From assembly GCA_014379885.1 (NCBI GenBank), contig JACMKW010000171.1, positions 1 to 7,510 of the forward strand: a DNA stretch of 7,510 nucleotides, in the 5' to 3' direction. Below the pieces are notes generated by a model. The model saw nothing but the letters and a program-made list of their open reading frames with translations, was not told the origin of the DNA and made no database searches. The translations under genes were made by a program, and so were the position numbers. The stretch comes from Rhizobacter sp. GTDB taxonomy: Bacteria > Pseudomonadota > Gammaproteobacteria > Burkholderiales > Burkholderiaceae. Below, in pieces: positions 1-5,927 of the stretch (position 1 is the stretch's first letter; every line of letters starts with the position of its first letter).

Positions 1-1
1 C

Positions 2-1204
2 GATCTGGCGCGCATCGAAGCCGGCCGCCTGCGGCTCGACCCGGCCCCGCTGCCCGTGCACGAGTTCCTCGACGACCTGGTGCGCATGGTCGGGCCGCAG
101 GCTGAAGCCAAGGGCCTCACCTTCAACCTGGAAACCAGTGGCCGCATCCCCGATTACGAGAACGCCGACGCCAAACGCCTGCGGCAAATCCTCATCAACC
201 TGTTGAGCAACGCGGTGCGCTTCACCGACCACGGCAGCGTGACGCTGCGGCTCGACCACCGGCGTGAGGTGGCACGTTTTGAGGTGATCGACACCGGCAT
301 TGGCATCGCCGCGCAAGACCAGGAGCGCATCTTCTTGCCCTTCGAGCGTGGCAGCGCCGGGCGGCGCACGGGCGACGCGGGCACCGGCCTAGGCCTCACC
401 ATCACCCATTTGCTCACGCAGTTGATGGGCGGTGAGCTCACGGTGAAAAGCGCACCCGGCCAGGGCAGCACCTTCACGGCCCGACTCTATTTGCGTGAGA
501 TCGCCACGCCCACGCAGGCTCGCATCACACACCGCCCCGTCACCGGTTACCTGGGTGCGCGCCGCACGCTGCTGGTGGTGGATGACCAGCCCACGCAGCG
601 CCAGATGCTGGTGGGGCTGTTGGTGCCGCTGGGCTTTCAGATTCGCGAAGCGGCCAGCGGCAGCGAGTGCCTGGAAAGTGTGTTGGCACATTGCCCTGAT
701 GCCGTGCTGCTCGATGTGTCGATGGACGACATGGACGGTTGGCAAACCGCCAAGCAGATTCGCGCGGCGGGCTTTCGCGACGTGCCCATCATCATGGTCT
801 CGGCCAACGCGTTCGAGAACCAGCCCACCAAGCTGGCCGAGGCCGGTTGCCAGGGTTTTGTCGACAAACCGGTGATCGAGTCGGAGCTGCTGGCTGCATT
901 GCAACGGCATTTGCAGTTGGAGTGGCTGGCCGAGCTGGCCATGCCGGCATGGACGGGCTCGGTGGTGTCAGAGGTGGCCGAGCCCCTGCCGGTGTCGCTG
1001 GTGGGTGACTTGGTGAGGTTGGCGAAGCTGGGCCATGTGCATGGGCTGCGCGTGGCGCTCGATGCTGCGCTGCCGGTTCACCCCGGCTGCGCACAAGAGC
1101 TGCAACGCCTGGGTGAGCTGGTGGATCGTTTTGACCTCGAGGGTTTTCTGGAGCAGTTGGTGAAAAACCTGCAAGGCAATGAACGCGTGGAGGTGTCGCT
1201 GTGA
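2..1204 (+). CDS. Hybrid sensor histidine kinase, C-terminal part (5' end outside window)
   Basis: The frame is open from base 2, so the gene begins upstream; 400 residues are visible. The first residues (DLARIEAGRLRL) are the usual end of a HisKA dimerisation helix, so the phosphorylated His lies off the left edge. A complete HATPase_c domain follows: N box (NLLSNAVRF, about 197-223), G1 box (DTGIGI), F box (IFLPFER) and G2 box (GTGLGL). A receiver domain then runs from about 566 to 920, with the acidic pair VVDD, phospho-acceptor Asp at 713-715 in VLLDVS, a Ser switch residue (MVSAN) and the Lys of DKP. About 100 further residues look helical and match no domain I recognise. Known of the family: such kinases autophosphorylate and pass phosphate to an internal receiver and a partner regulator. 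The next gene overlaps by 4 bases and is the likely partner. The signal sensed cannot be told because the sensor domain is missing from the window. Confidence 0.93.
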   Translation, partial: DLARIEAGRLRLDPAPLPVHEFLDDLVRMVGPQAEAKGLTFNLETSGRIPDYENADAKRLRQILINLLSNAVRFTDHGSVTLRLDHRREVARFEVIDTGIGIAAQDQERIFLPFERGSAGRRTGDAGTGLGLTITHLLTQLMGGELTVKSAPGQGSTFTARLYLREIATPTQARITHRPVTGYLGARRTLLVVDDQPTQRQMLVGLLVPLGFQIREAASGSECLESVLAHCPDAVLLDVSMDDMDGWQTAKQIRAAGFRDVPIIMVSANAFENQPTKLAEAGCQGFVDKPVIESELLAALQRHLQLEWLAELAMPAWTGSVVSEVAEPLPVSLVGDLVRLAKLGHVHGLRVALDAALPVHPGCAQELQRLGELVDRFDLEGFLEQLVKNLQGNERVEVSL

Positions 1205-2088
1205 GCAGCCCGAAGCTCACCGGCGTGGTGATGGTGGTCGATGACGCGCCGCAGTCACTGGGCCCGCTGTGCCAGGCGCTGGAAGAAGACGGCTACAGCG
1301 TGATCGTGGCGCGCGACGGCGAATTAGCGCTCGCGCGGCTTGACCTCGTCACGCCTGACGCCATCCTGTTGGATGCCTTGATGCCCGGCCTGAGCGGCTT
1401 CGAGGTGTGCCGCCGCATCAAACAAGACGCGGCCCTGGCGCACGTGCCCGTCATCTTCATGACGGGTTTGTCTGAGACCGCGCACATCGTTGATGGCTTC
1501 GAAAGCGGCGGTGTCGATTACGTGGTCAAGCCCGTGCGTGCACAAGAGGTGCTGGTGCGCCTGGCCACCCATGTGCGCAACGCGCGGGCGGTGCGCCTGG
1601 CGCGCGAAGCGATCGATGTAGGCGGCCACGGCGTGTTGGTGATCGACGCGCGCATGCGTGTGGCCTGGCGCTCGCCGCAAGCGGCCACCTGGTTGCGCGA
1701 GTGGTTCCCCGGCAGCGAGCCCAGCCTGCCAAACGATTGGTTGACGTGGTTGTCAGCGGGCGTGTCACCCGAACACAGCAGCACCGGTGCCACCGGTCAG
1801 ACGCTGATGCTGCGCAACCTCGGCCCGGTGGGCCTGGGCGAACAGATGCTGTTGCTGCAACGCCGCGCCGAACCGAGCGCCGCGGCCAATCGCCTCAGCA
1901 CCGCTTCACTGACACCGCGCGAGGCGGAGGTGCTGTCATGGGTGGCCAAGGGCAAGACCAACCGCGACGTGGGCGACATCCTCGGCATGAGCCCGCGCAC
2001 CGTCAACAAACACCTGGAGCATGTGTTCGAGAAGTTGGGTGTGGAGACACGGGCCGCTGCGGCGTCACTCGCAAGCCGCGAGATGTGA
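1201..2088 (+). CDS. Two-component response regulator, receiver plus LuxR-type HTH
   Basis: This 295-residue DNA-binding response regulator starts at a GTG that overlaps the kinase stop (GTGA, 4 bases shared), which indicates translational coupling and a cognate pair. The receiver spans about residues 8-125: acidic pair D14-D15, phospho-acceptor D58 (ILLDALMPG), T88 and K110 (VVKPV), all intact. Residues about 140-215 form a middle section whose start (GVLVIDARMRVAWRSP) resembles a small PAS-like domain; that is inference. The C-terminal LuxR/GerE helix-turn-helix runs from about residue 232 (LTPREAEVLSWVAKGKTNRD) to about 288, with the usual VNKHL recognition helix. Phosphorylation of D58 by the upstream kinase would be expected to control DNA binding. 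Target genes are unknown; the following gene has its own ribosome site after a 62-base gap and may or may not be in the regulon. Confidence 0.93.
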   Translation: MSSPKLTGVVMVVDDAPQSLGPLCQALEEDGYSVIVARDGELALARLDLVTPDAILLDALMPGLSGFEVCRRIKQDAALAHVPVIFMTGLSETAHIVDGFESGGVDYVVKPVRAQEVLVRLATHVRNARAVRLAREAIDVGGHGVLVIDARMRVAWRSPQAATWLREWFPGSEPSLPNDWLTWLSAGVSPEHSSTGATGQTLMLRNLGPVGLGEQMLLLQRRAEPSAAANRLSTASLTPREAEVLSWVAKGKTNRDVGDILGMSPRTVNKHLEHVFEKLGVETRAAAASLASREM

Positions 2089-2106
2089 CCCGTCCACCAA
2101 GGCGCA

Positions 2107-2122
2107 CCGGGCATCAGCCCGG
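2107..2122 (+). terminator. Short perfect hairpin after the response regulator gene
   Basis: CCGGGC (2107-2112) pairs with GCCCGG (2117-2122) around an ATCA loop. It lies 18 bases after the regulator stop. There is no run of T after it, so intrinsic termination is doubtful; it could be an mRNA-stability hairpin. A GATAAT, resembling a -10 box, sits at 2122-2127 directly after it, but no good -35 is visible. Confidence 0.3.
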
Positions 2123-2136
2123 ATAATGCGCGCCGG

Positions 2137-2142
2137 GAGGAG
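2137..2142 (+). promoter_or_regulatory. Ribosome binding site for the ClpP-like membrane protein
   Basis: A purine-rich GGGAGGAGA stretch lies about 8-10 bases before the ATG at 2151. It is a strong Shine-Dalgarno match and fixes the start of the downstream gene at 2151. Confidence 0.7.
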
Positions 2143-2150
2143 ACACAAGC

Positions 2151-3038
2151 ATGGCGACTCGCACGACGCGCCGCAGCCAAGAAAATGGCCTGTTCATCAA
2201 GCACTTGAAGGGCAACTACTCGCTCGCGAGGTCGTACTGGCTGCACACCGTTTTGCTGGGCTGGGGGCTGAGCGCCCTGGCGGCCTACGTCTTTCACCGC
2301 ATCGGTGAGGGCCACGCGGCGCGGCATGTGTCGATGGCGGTGCTGGTCTTTCAGCCGTTGGCGACGCTGGTGTGGTTGTGGTCCACGCTGGGCACCTGGG
2401 TGGCGGCCATGAAGCACCTGTTCATCAAGGGCAGCCGCCTCTGGGCTGTGCTGGTGATGATGGCGTTGATCGCCGGTGTGTTCGGCGTGATGCGCGAGCT
2501 GACCAGCATGCGCCCCTACCTGCAGGAACACTGGGAGGTGGCCCAAGGCAAGCAGCCGACTGACGACGGCTTCACCGTGAGCTTGCAAGACAACGGTCGC
2601 GTGGTCGAATTCAAGGGCGGTGTCAACGAAGGCGCTGCCGCTGCGCTCGACAAGGCGATTGCCGATGCACCCAAGGTATCTACCATTCGGCTCGATTCAC
2701 CGGGCGGCTGGTTGCGCGAGGGTGAACGCATGGCGCAGGTGGTGCGGCGCTACCAATTGCACACCCACGTGGACGAAGACTGTTATTCGTCGTGCACGCT
2801 GGTCTTTCTGGCCGGGCAAGACCGCACGGCTGGTGCGCACGCAGCGGTGGGCTTTCACCGCGGGCGTGGCATCGGCGAAGGCAAGCGCGGCGGCTCTGCC
2901 AGGTCAGACGAAGCCGAGCTTTATGCCAAAGCGGGGCTCGATGTGGCCTTTGTGCGCCGCATTCTCAACACCCCGAATGACGAGATCTGGGTGCCGACGC
3001 GCCGCGAGCTGCTGAAGGCGCGTGTGTTGACACGTTGA
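2151..3038 (+). CDS. Membrane protein with periplasmic ClpP/crotonase-fold domain (COG3904-like)
   Basis: A 295-residue protein. Three hydrophobic helices are visible at about residues 31-49, 60-81 and 95-115. The N-terminus and the loop between helices 2 and 3 (KHLFIKGSR) are basic, so by the positive-inside rule the N-terminus is cytoplasmic and the C-terminal domain (from about 120) is periplasmic. That domain has the landmarks of a ClpP/SppA-like serine hydrolase: SPGG at 183-186, CYSSCTLVFLAG at 211-222 (S213 aligns by spacing with the ClpP nucleophile), GFHRG with H236 where ClpP has its IHQP histidine, and D277 in PNDEIWVPTRRELLKARVLT, which parallels the ClpP Asp and the following helix. 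Proteolysis is therefore possible but inferred; some relatives are uncharacterised. It has a clear ribosome site. No substrate is suggested by the neighbours, and its stop overlaps the metX promoter region. Confidence 0.8.
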   Translation: MATRTTRRSQENGLFIKHLKGNYSLARSYWLHTVLLGWGLSALAAYVFHRIGEGHAARHVSMAVLVFQPLATLVWLWSTLGTWVAAMKHLFIKGSRLWAVLVMMALIAGVFGVMRELTSMRPYLQEHWEVAQGKQPTDDGFTVSLQDNGRVVEFKGGVNEGAAAALDKAIADAPKVSTIRLDSPGGWLREGERMAQVVRRYQLHTHVDEDCYSSCTLVFLAGQDRTAGAHAAVGFHRGRGIGEGKRGGSARSDEAELYAKAGLDVAFVRRILNTPNDEIWVPTRRELLKARVLTR

Positions 3039-3044
3039 GGCGCC

Positions 3045-3050
3045 TATACT
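3045..3050 (+). promoter_or_regulatory. Probable -10 box of the metX-metW transcript
   Basis: TATACT is a near-consensus sigma70 -10 hexamer. A start point about 7 bases downstream (near 3057) would begin the transcript just before the riboswitch aptamer, which supports the assignment. A perfect TTGACA occurs at 3027-3032, but the spacer would be only 12 bases, so it is probably not the partner; no good -35 is seen at 16-18 bases. The box lies between inverted copies GGCGC (3039-3043) and GCGCC (3053-3057). Confidence 0.55.
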
Positions 3051-3056
3051 CCGCGC

Positions 3057-3109
3057 CAGCGCTGATTTGTTCTGGCTTGCGGGCGCTTAAAAAATCCTGC
3101 TAAAGAGAC
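3057..3109 (+). ncRNA. SAM-II (SAM-alpha) riboswitch upstream of metX
   Basis: The RNA binds S-adenosylmethionine and represses the methionine-synthesis genes behind it. The sequence matches the SAM-II pattern as I remember it: CGCTGATTTG at 3060-3069, a GC-rich return strand, an A-rich linker (3089-3094) and the conserved GCTAAA at 3099-3104. Pairings found by eye: P1 3058-3062 (AGCGC) with 3083-3087 (GCGCT); pseudoknot 3079-3082 (GCGG) with 3097-3100 (CTGC, one G-U); second pseudoknot part 3070-3073 (TTCT) with 3104-3107 (AGAG, one G-U). The order and topology are those of the H-type pseudoknot known for this class. The position, 63 bases before a metX start and directly after a -10 box, fits the family's usual target. 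No covariance search was possible. Confidence 0.88.
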
Positions 3110-3118
3110 GTGGAACAC

Positions 3119-3168
3119 CGAACCCGGCCCCTCTCTGTTTGAGCAGTGCGAGCCGGGTTTTCGTTTTT
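3119..3168 (+). terminator. Terminator-like hairpin between the SAM-II aptamer and metX
   Basis: AACCCGGC (3121-3128) pairs perfectly with GCCGGGTT (3152-3159) around a 23-base loop. The stem runs into TTTTCGTTTTT (3158-3168), a U-rich tail, as in an intrinsic terminator. It ends four bases before the metX ATG. This suggests transcription attenuation as the expression platform of the riboswitch. I could not find a convincing antiterminator pairing, so the switching mechanism is open; the structure may also end readthrough from the gene upstream. Confidence 0.65.
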
Positions 3169-3171
3169 GCC

Positions 3172-4326
3172 ATGTCTGTCTCTTCCTCTTCCGTGGGTGT
3201 TGTTGCACCCCAGTCCATGCACTTTGCCGAGCCGTTGCCGCTGCGCAGCGGCGCGGCGTTGCGCGATTACACGCTGGCGTATGAAACGTACGGCACGCTC
3301 AATGCCGACAAGAGCAATGCCGTGCTGGTGTGCCATGCACTCAACGCCTCGCACCATGTGGCTGGCACCTACGAAGGTCAGCCCAAAAGCGAAGGCTGGT
3401 GGGACAACTTGGTAGGCCCGGGCAAGCCGCTGGACACGAATCGCTTCTTCGTCATCGGCGTCAACAACCCCGGCTCGTGCTTCGGCTCCACCGGCCCGAT
3501 GAACACCCGCTCCGCCACCGGCAAGCCTTATGGCGCCGACTTTCCGGTGGTGACGGTGGAAGACTGGGTCGATGCGCAAGCGCGTTTGCTCGACCGCCTG
3601 GGCATCACACAACTCGCCGCGGTGCTCGGTGGCAGCCTGGGCGGTATGCAGGCACTGAGCTGGTCTTTGCGCTACCCGCTGCGCTTGCGCCACTGCATCG
3701 CCGTGGCCACCGCGCCCAACCTGTCGGCGCAGAACATTGCTTTCAACGAAGTGGCGCGCCGCGCCATCATCACCGACCCCGAGTTCTACGGTGGGCACTT
3801 TTATGCCCACGGCGTGGTGCCCAAACGCGGCCTGCGCGTGGCCCGCATGATCGGCCACATCACGTATCTCTCCGACGACTCGATGGAGGCCAAGTTCGGC
3901 CGCAACCTCAAGGGGCGTTCTGACAAGGAAGGGCCGGCTTACAGCACCCAAGACATCGAGTTCGAGATCGAAAGCTATCTGCGCTACCAGGGCGACAAGT
4001 TCAGCGAGTACTTTGACGCCAACACCTACTTGCTGATCACCCGCGCGCTCGATTATTTCGACCCCGCGCGTGACCATGGTGGTGATTTGAGCGCGGCCTT
4101 TGCCGGCGCCAAATGCAGGTTCCAGCTGGTGAGCTTCACGACCGATTGGCGTTTTGCGCCGGAGCGCTCGCGCGAGCTCGTCAAGGCGCTGCTCGACAAC
4201 CGCTTTGACGTGAGCTACGCCGAGATCGACGCGCCGCATGGGCACGATGCGTTTTTGCTCGATGACCCGCGTTATCACGCCTTGCTGCGAGCCTGCTTCG
4301 ACAACATCGCGAAGGAGCACGCATGA
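3172..4326 (+). CDS. metX: Homoserine O-acyltransferase (acetyl- or succinyl-transferring)
   Basis: MetX acylates homoserine, the committed step from homoserine towards methionine, in the cytoplasm. With the ATG at 3172 the protein has 384 residues, the usual family length, and the start [20 protein letters not shown] resembles Burkholderiales homologues; a TTG start further up (3139) would lie inside the leader hairpin and is rejected. The alpha/beta-hydrolase fold is clear: nucleophile elbow GGSLGG with S155, the [12 protein letters not shown] segment at 98-109, acid D325 (FTTDWRFAP) and H358 ([11 protein letters not shown]). No good Shine-Dalgarno precedes the start, which sits right after the leader hairpin. 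It overlaps metW by 4 bases, forming an operon controlled by the SAM-II riboswitch. Many proteobacterial MetX proteins have been shown or predicted to use succinyl-CoA rather than acetyl-CoA (metXS); acyl specificity here cannot be decided by eye. Confidence 0.96.
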   Translation: MSVSSSSVGVVAPQSMHFAEPLPLRSGAALRDYTLAYETYGTLNADKSNAVLVCHALNASHHVAGTYEGQPKSEGWWDNLVGPGKPLDTNRFFVIGVNNPGSCFGSTGPMNTRSATGKPYGADFPVVTVEDWVDAQARLLDRLGITQLAAVLGGSLGGMQALSWSLRYPLRLRHCIAVATAPNLSAQNIAFNEVARRAIITDPEFYGGHFYAHGVVPKRGLRVARMIGHITYLSDDSMEAKFGRNLKGRSDKEGPAYSTQDIEFEIESYLRYQGDKFSEYFDANTYLLITRALDYFDPARDHGGDLSAAFAGAKCRFQLVSFTTDWRFAPERSRELVKALLDNRFDVSYAEIDAPHGHDAFLLDDPRYHALLRACFDNIAKEHA

Positions 4327-4907
4327 GTGATCTCAAGGCGATGGAGTTGATTGCGCAATTGGTACCGCCGGGTTCGCGCGTGCTTGACCTAGGGTGCGGC
4401 AACGGCGCCTTGCTGGCCCACCTGCGCGACACGCGCCAATGCACCGGCTACGGCATCGAGATTGACGACGCCAATGTGCTGGCCTGCACACAGCGCGGTG
4501 TCAACGTGATCCAGCTCAACCTGGAAGAAGGCCTGGCCATCTTCGAAGACCAGAGCTTCGACGTGGTGCTGCAGCTCGACACCATGCAGCACCTGCGCCA
4601 CACCGAGCGCTTGCTGCGCGAGACGGCGCGTGTGGGCCGTGTGGGCGTGATCAGCTTCCCGAACTTTGCGCACTGGCCCAACCGCCTGCGAGTAGCCACC
4701 GGTCGCATGCCGGTGACCAAGGCCCTGCCTTACCAGTGGTACGACACGCCCAACATTCGCGTGGGCACCTATGCCGACTGCGAAGTGCTGCTGCGCAAAG
4801 ACGGCTTCCAGGTGCTCGATGCCTTCGGCATTCAAGAAGGACGTGCCATGCGCAGATTCCCCAACCTGATGGCCAGCGTGGCGGTGTTCAAGTTTCAGCG
4901 GGGGTGA
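4323..4907 (+). CDS. metW: Methionine biosynthesis protein MetW (methyltransferase-fold)
   Basis: A 194-residue protein of the usual MetW length, starting at an ATG that overlaps the metX stop (ATGA) and preceded by AAGGAG at a good distance. It has a class I SAM-dependent methyltransferase fold: the glycine-rich motif [10 protein letters not shown] at residues 20-28, the acidic end of strand 2 (GIEID), and a [13 protein letters not shown] motif near residues 79-91. The conserved MetW segment [10 protein letters not shown] and [20 protein letters not shown] follows. MetW is nearly always paired with MetX in proteobacteria, and published work indicates that it supports MetX activity, possibly as a complex; no methyl acceptor is established that I know of. 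Here the overlap and the shared riboswitch-bearing transcript support co-production in fixed ratio. Confidence 0.96.
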   Translation: MSDLKAMELIAQLVPPGSRVLDLGCGNGALLAHLRDTRQCTGYGIEIDDANVLACTQRGVNVIQLNLEEGLAIFEDQSFDVVLQLDTMQHLRHTERLLRETARVGRVGVISFPNFAHWPNRLRVATGRMPVTKALPYQWYDTPNIRVGTYADCEVLLRKDGFQVLDAFGIQEGRAMRRFPNLMASVAVFKFQRG

Positions 4908-4947
4908 AAAGGCCCCCCAGTCGCTTCGCTCACGGCGTGCAGACCGC

Positions 4948-5044
4948 GCTGGGCCCGAGGCCCAGCTCTTCGCCAGGCACAAACAGTCCACTGGACGGTT
5001 TGTGTCCGGGCTCAGCCCCCACGGGGCGCCACCCCTGAGCCCGG
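4948..5044. repeat. Cluster of three palindromic hairpins after metW
   Basis: Three strong inverted repeats stand in a row. The first is GCTGGGCC/GGCCCAGC (4948-4955 with 4959-4966, 3-base loop). The second is CACAAAC (4978-4984) with GTTTGTG (4998-5004), enclosing GTCC-ACT-GGAC with a single A/G mismatch. The third is CCGGGCTCAG (5006-5015) with CTGAGCCCGG (5035-5044), 10 perfect pairs. This looks like a mosaic intergenic repeat of the REP-like sort, and it may also end the metX-metW transcript. Whether copies occur elsewhere in the genome cannot be seen here. Confidence 0.7.
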
Positions 5045-5139
5045 GTAACCCGTGCTCGGGGCGTTGCTTGATCGGTGCTGCGCTGCACTTGCACGTTTCC
5101 GTCCGCTCAGCCTGAGGTCTCGAAGGCTCACTCCACCCC

Positions 5140-5322
5140 TCAGCCGATCGACCCGATCACACCCTCAATCAGGTAGTTCATCTTGTCCAGGAACGGGTCG
5201 TGGTTGCCATACGACTTGTCGATCACCACCACACCCTTGTTGCTCTTGATGGGCCCGACGAAGATCGGCTTGCCGGCCTTCAGGTCGGCCATCGCCAGCG
5301 TGGCGGCATTGCGTGCCTTTTC
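5140..5322 (-). pseudogene. 3' remnant of a BMP-family ABC transporter substrate-binding protein gene
   Basis: Reading the minus strand from about 5322 to the stop at 5142-5140 gives about 60 residues that look like the end of a real protein: KARNAATLAMADLKAGKP, then IFVGPIKSNKG, then DKMNYLIEGVIGSIG. The pattern of AGK..FVGPI..NKG followed by a short lysine- and glycine-rich turn and NYLIEGVIGS resembles the C-terminus of basic-membrane-protein (PnrA/Med-like) lipoproteins, which bind nucleosides or related solutes for ABC importers. Upstream of about 5322 the frame stays open only as low-complexity Ala/Arg residues, and no start or signal peptide exists; a full family member has roughly 330-380 residues. 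So more than four fifths of the gene are missing. The family call rests on memory of the motif, not on a search. Confidence 0.65.
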
Positions 5323-5432
5323 GCTTGCTGCTGCAGGCCGCTGGCCTGGCCGAGCTGTACGGCCGCGACGAGGGCGATGCCCTGCGCGATGTGCTCTTCG
5401 GTTGGTGGGAGCGCAACTTCATTGGCGCTTAA
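5322..5432 (+). pseudogene. 3' remnant of an unrecognised plus-strand gene
   Basis: From about 5322 the plus strand reads RLLLQAAGLAELYG, then DEGDALRDVLFGWWERNFIGA, to a TAA at 5430-5432. The helical, well-balanced composition with aromatic residues differs from the Arg/Pro-rich text the same frame gives upstream of 5322, so this looks like the true C-terminus of a protein that lost its 5' part. No start codon with a ribosome site is present. I do not recognise the family; an all-helical regulator end is one possibility only. It abuts the minus-strand BMP remnant head to head. Confidence 0.45.
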
Positions 5433-5475
5433 GCTTGCGGGTTCATCCGGGGCTGGAGAGTGGGCACAAGCTCGC

Positions 5476-5481
5476 TACGAT
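5476..5481 (+). promoter_or_regulatory. Possible -10 box giving a leaderless GNAT transcript
   Basis: TACGAT lies 5 bases before the ATG at 5487. Transcription would then start at or next to the ATG, and no Shine-Dalgarno is visible, so a leaderless mRNA is possible. The -35 position (5453-5458, CTGGAG, 17-base spacer) is weak. Confidence 0.3.
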
Positions 5482-5486
5482 GGCTC

Positions 5487-5927
5487 ATGGTCGATGCCCA
5501 CCTCATATTTCGCTCCGCCTCGCTGACTGATGCCGAAACACTGGGCCTGCTCAACCATCAGCTGATCAAGGACGAAGGCCACCGCAACCCGATGAACGTG
5601 CCCGAGTTGACCGAGCGCATGCGGGGCTGGATGGCCTACGAAGGCTATGAGGCGCTGCTGGGCTTCGACGGTCACGACATGGTGGCCTACGTGCTGTGGC
5701 GCCACCTGCACGACAGCGTTTATCTGCGGCAGATCTTTGTGCAACGAGACTACCGCCGCCAGGGCACCGCGCGCCACCTGATGTTGAACCTGTTCGAGCG
5801 TTGGCCCACCAAGCGGCTCACGGTCGATGTGCTGGCGGGCAATGCGCGCGCGCTCGCCTTTTGGCGCCGCATGGGCTACCAGGACTATGCGGTGATGCTG
5901 GAGCGGCTGCCGCCTGGGGACGACTAG
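5487..5927 (+). CDS. GNAT family N-acetyltransferase
   Basis: A cytoplasmic acetyl-CoA-dependent acyltransferase of 146 residues from the ATG at 5487; a GTG at 5460 would add 9 residues (MGTSSLRWL) that do not look like part of the fold, so the ATG is preferred. The GNAT landmarks are present: strand 4 with VYLRQIFVQRDYR leading into the CoA pyrophosphate-binding motif RRQGTA (residues 90-95), then helix RHLMLNLFERW, strand 5 LTVDVLAGN, and the C-terminal ARALAFWRRMGYQDY. The substrate cannot be inferred; small-molecule, peptide and protein acceptors are all possible. The gene converges on the DUF2937 gene, and the two share the CTAG at 5924-5927 as their stop codons. It follows the scarred region and has no operon partner on its strand. 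Confidence 0.9.
   Translation: MVDAHLIFRSASLTDAETLGLLNHQLIKDEGHRNPMNVPELTERMRGWMAYEGYEALLGFDGHDMVAYVLWRHLHDSVYLRQIFVQRDYRRQGTARHLMLNLFERWPTKRLTVDVLAGNARALAFWRRMGYQDYAVMLERLPPGDD

Noticed and set aside
389..910. Open frame of 173 codons on the minus strand inside the kinase
   Set aside because: It lies wholly within intact ATPase and receiver domains and shows no domain of its own.
1797..2588. Open frame of 263 codons on the minus strand
   Set aside because: It crosses the end of the response regulator and the start of the membrane protein, both well supported; its translation is His/Gln/Arg-rich shadow text.
3027..3032. Perfect TTGACA as the -35 of the metX promoter
   Set aside because: The spacer to TATACT is only 12 bases, and no other -10 occurs at 16-18 bases; it also encodes part of the upstream protein.
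3139..3171. Upstream in-frame TTG start for metX
   Set aside because: The TTG lies in the loop of the leader hairpin, has no ribosome site, and the added residues ([11 protein letters not shown]) are not typical of MetX.
3100..4320. Long open frame (406 codons) on the minus strand opposite metX
   Set aside because: It mirrors metX almost exactly, its translation has no recognisable domain, and it has the Ala/Arg/His-rich composition typical of antisense frames in GC-rich genes.
5052..5249. 65-codon plus-strand frame after the palindromic repeats
   Set aside because: The translation is Arg/Ser/Pro-rich, has no ribosome site, and overlaps the BMP-like remnant read on the other strand.
5183..5530. 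Two overlapping plus-strand frames (about 108-115 codons) across the scar and GNAT start
   Set aside because: They run through both gene remnants in the wrong frames and show no domain.
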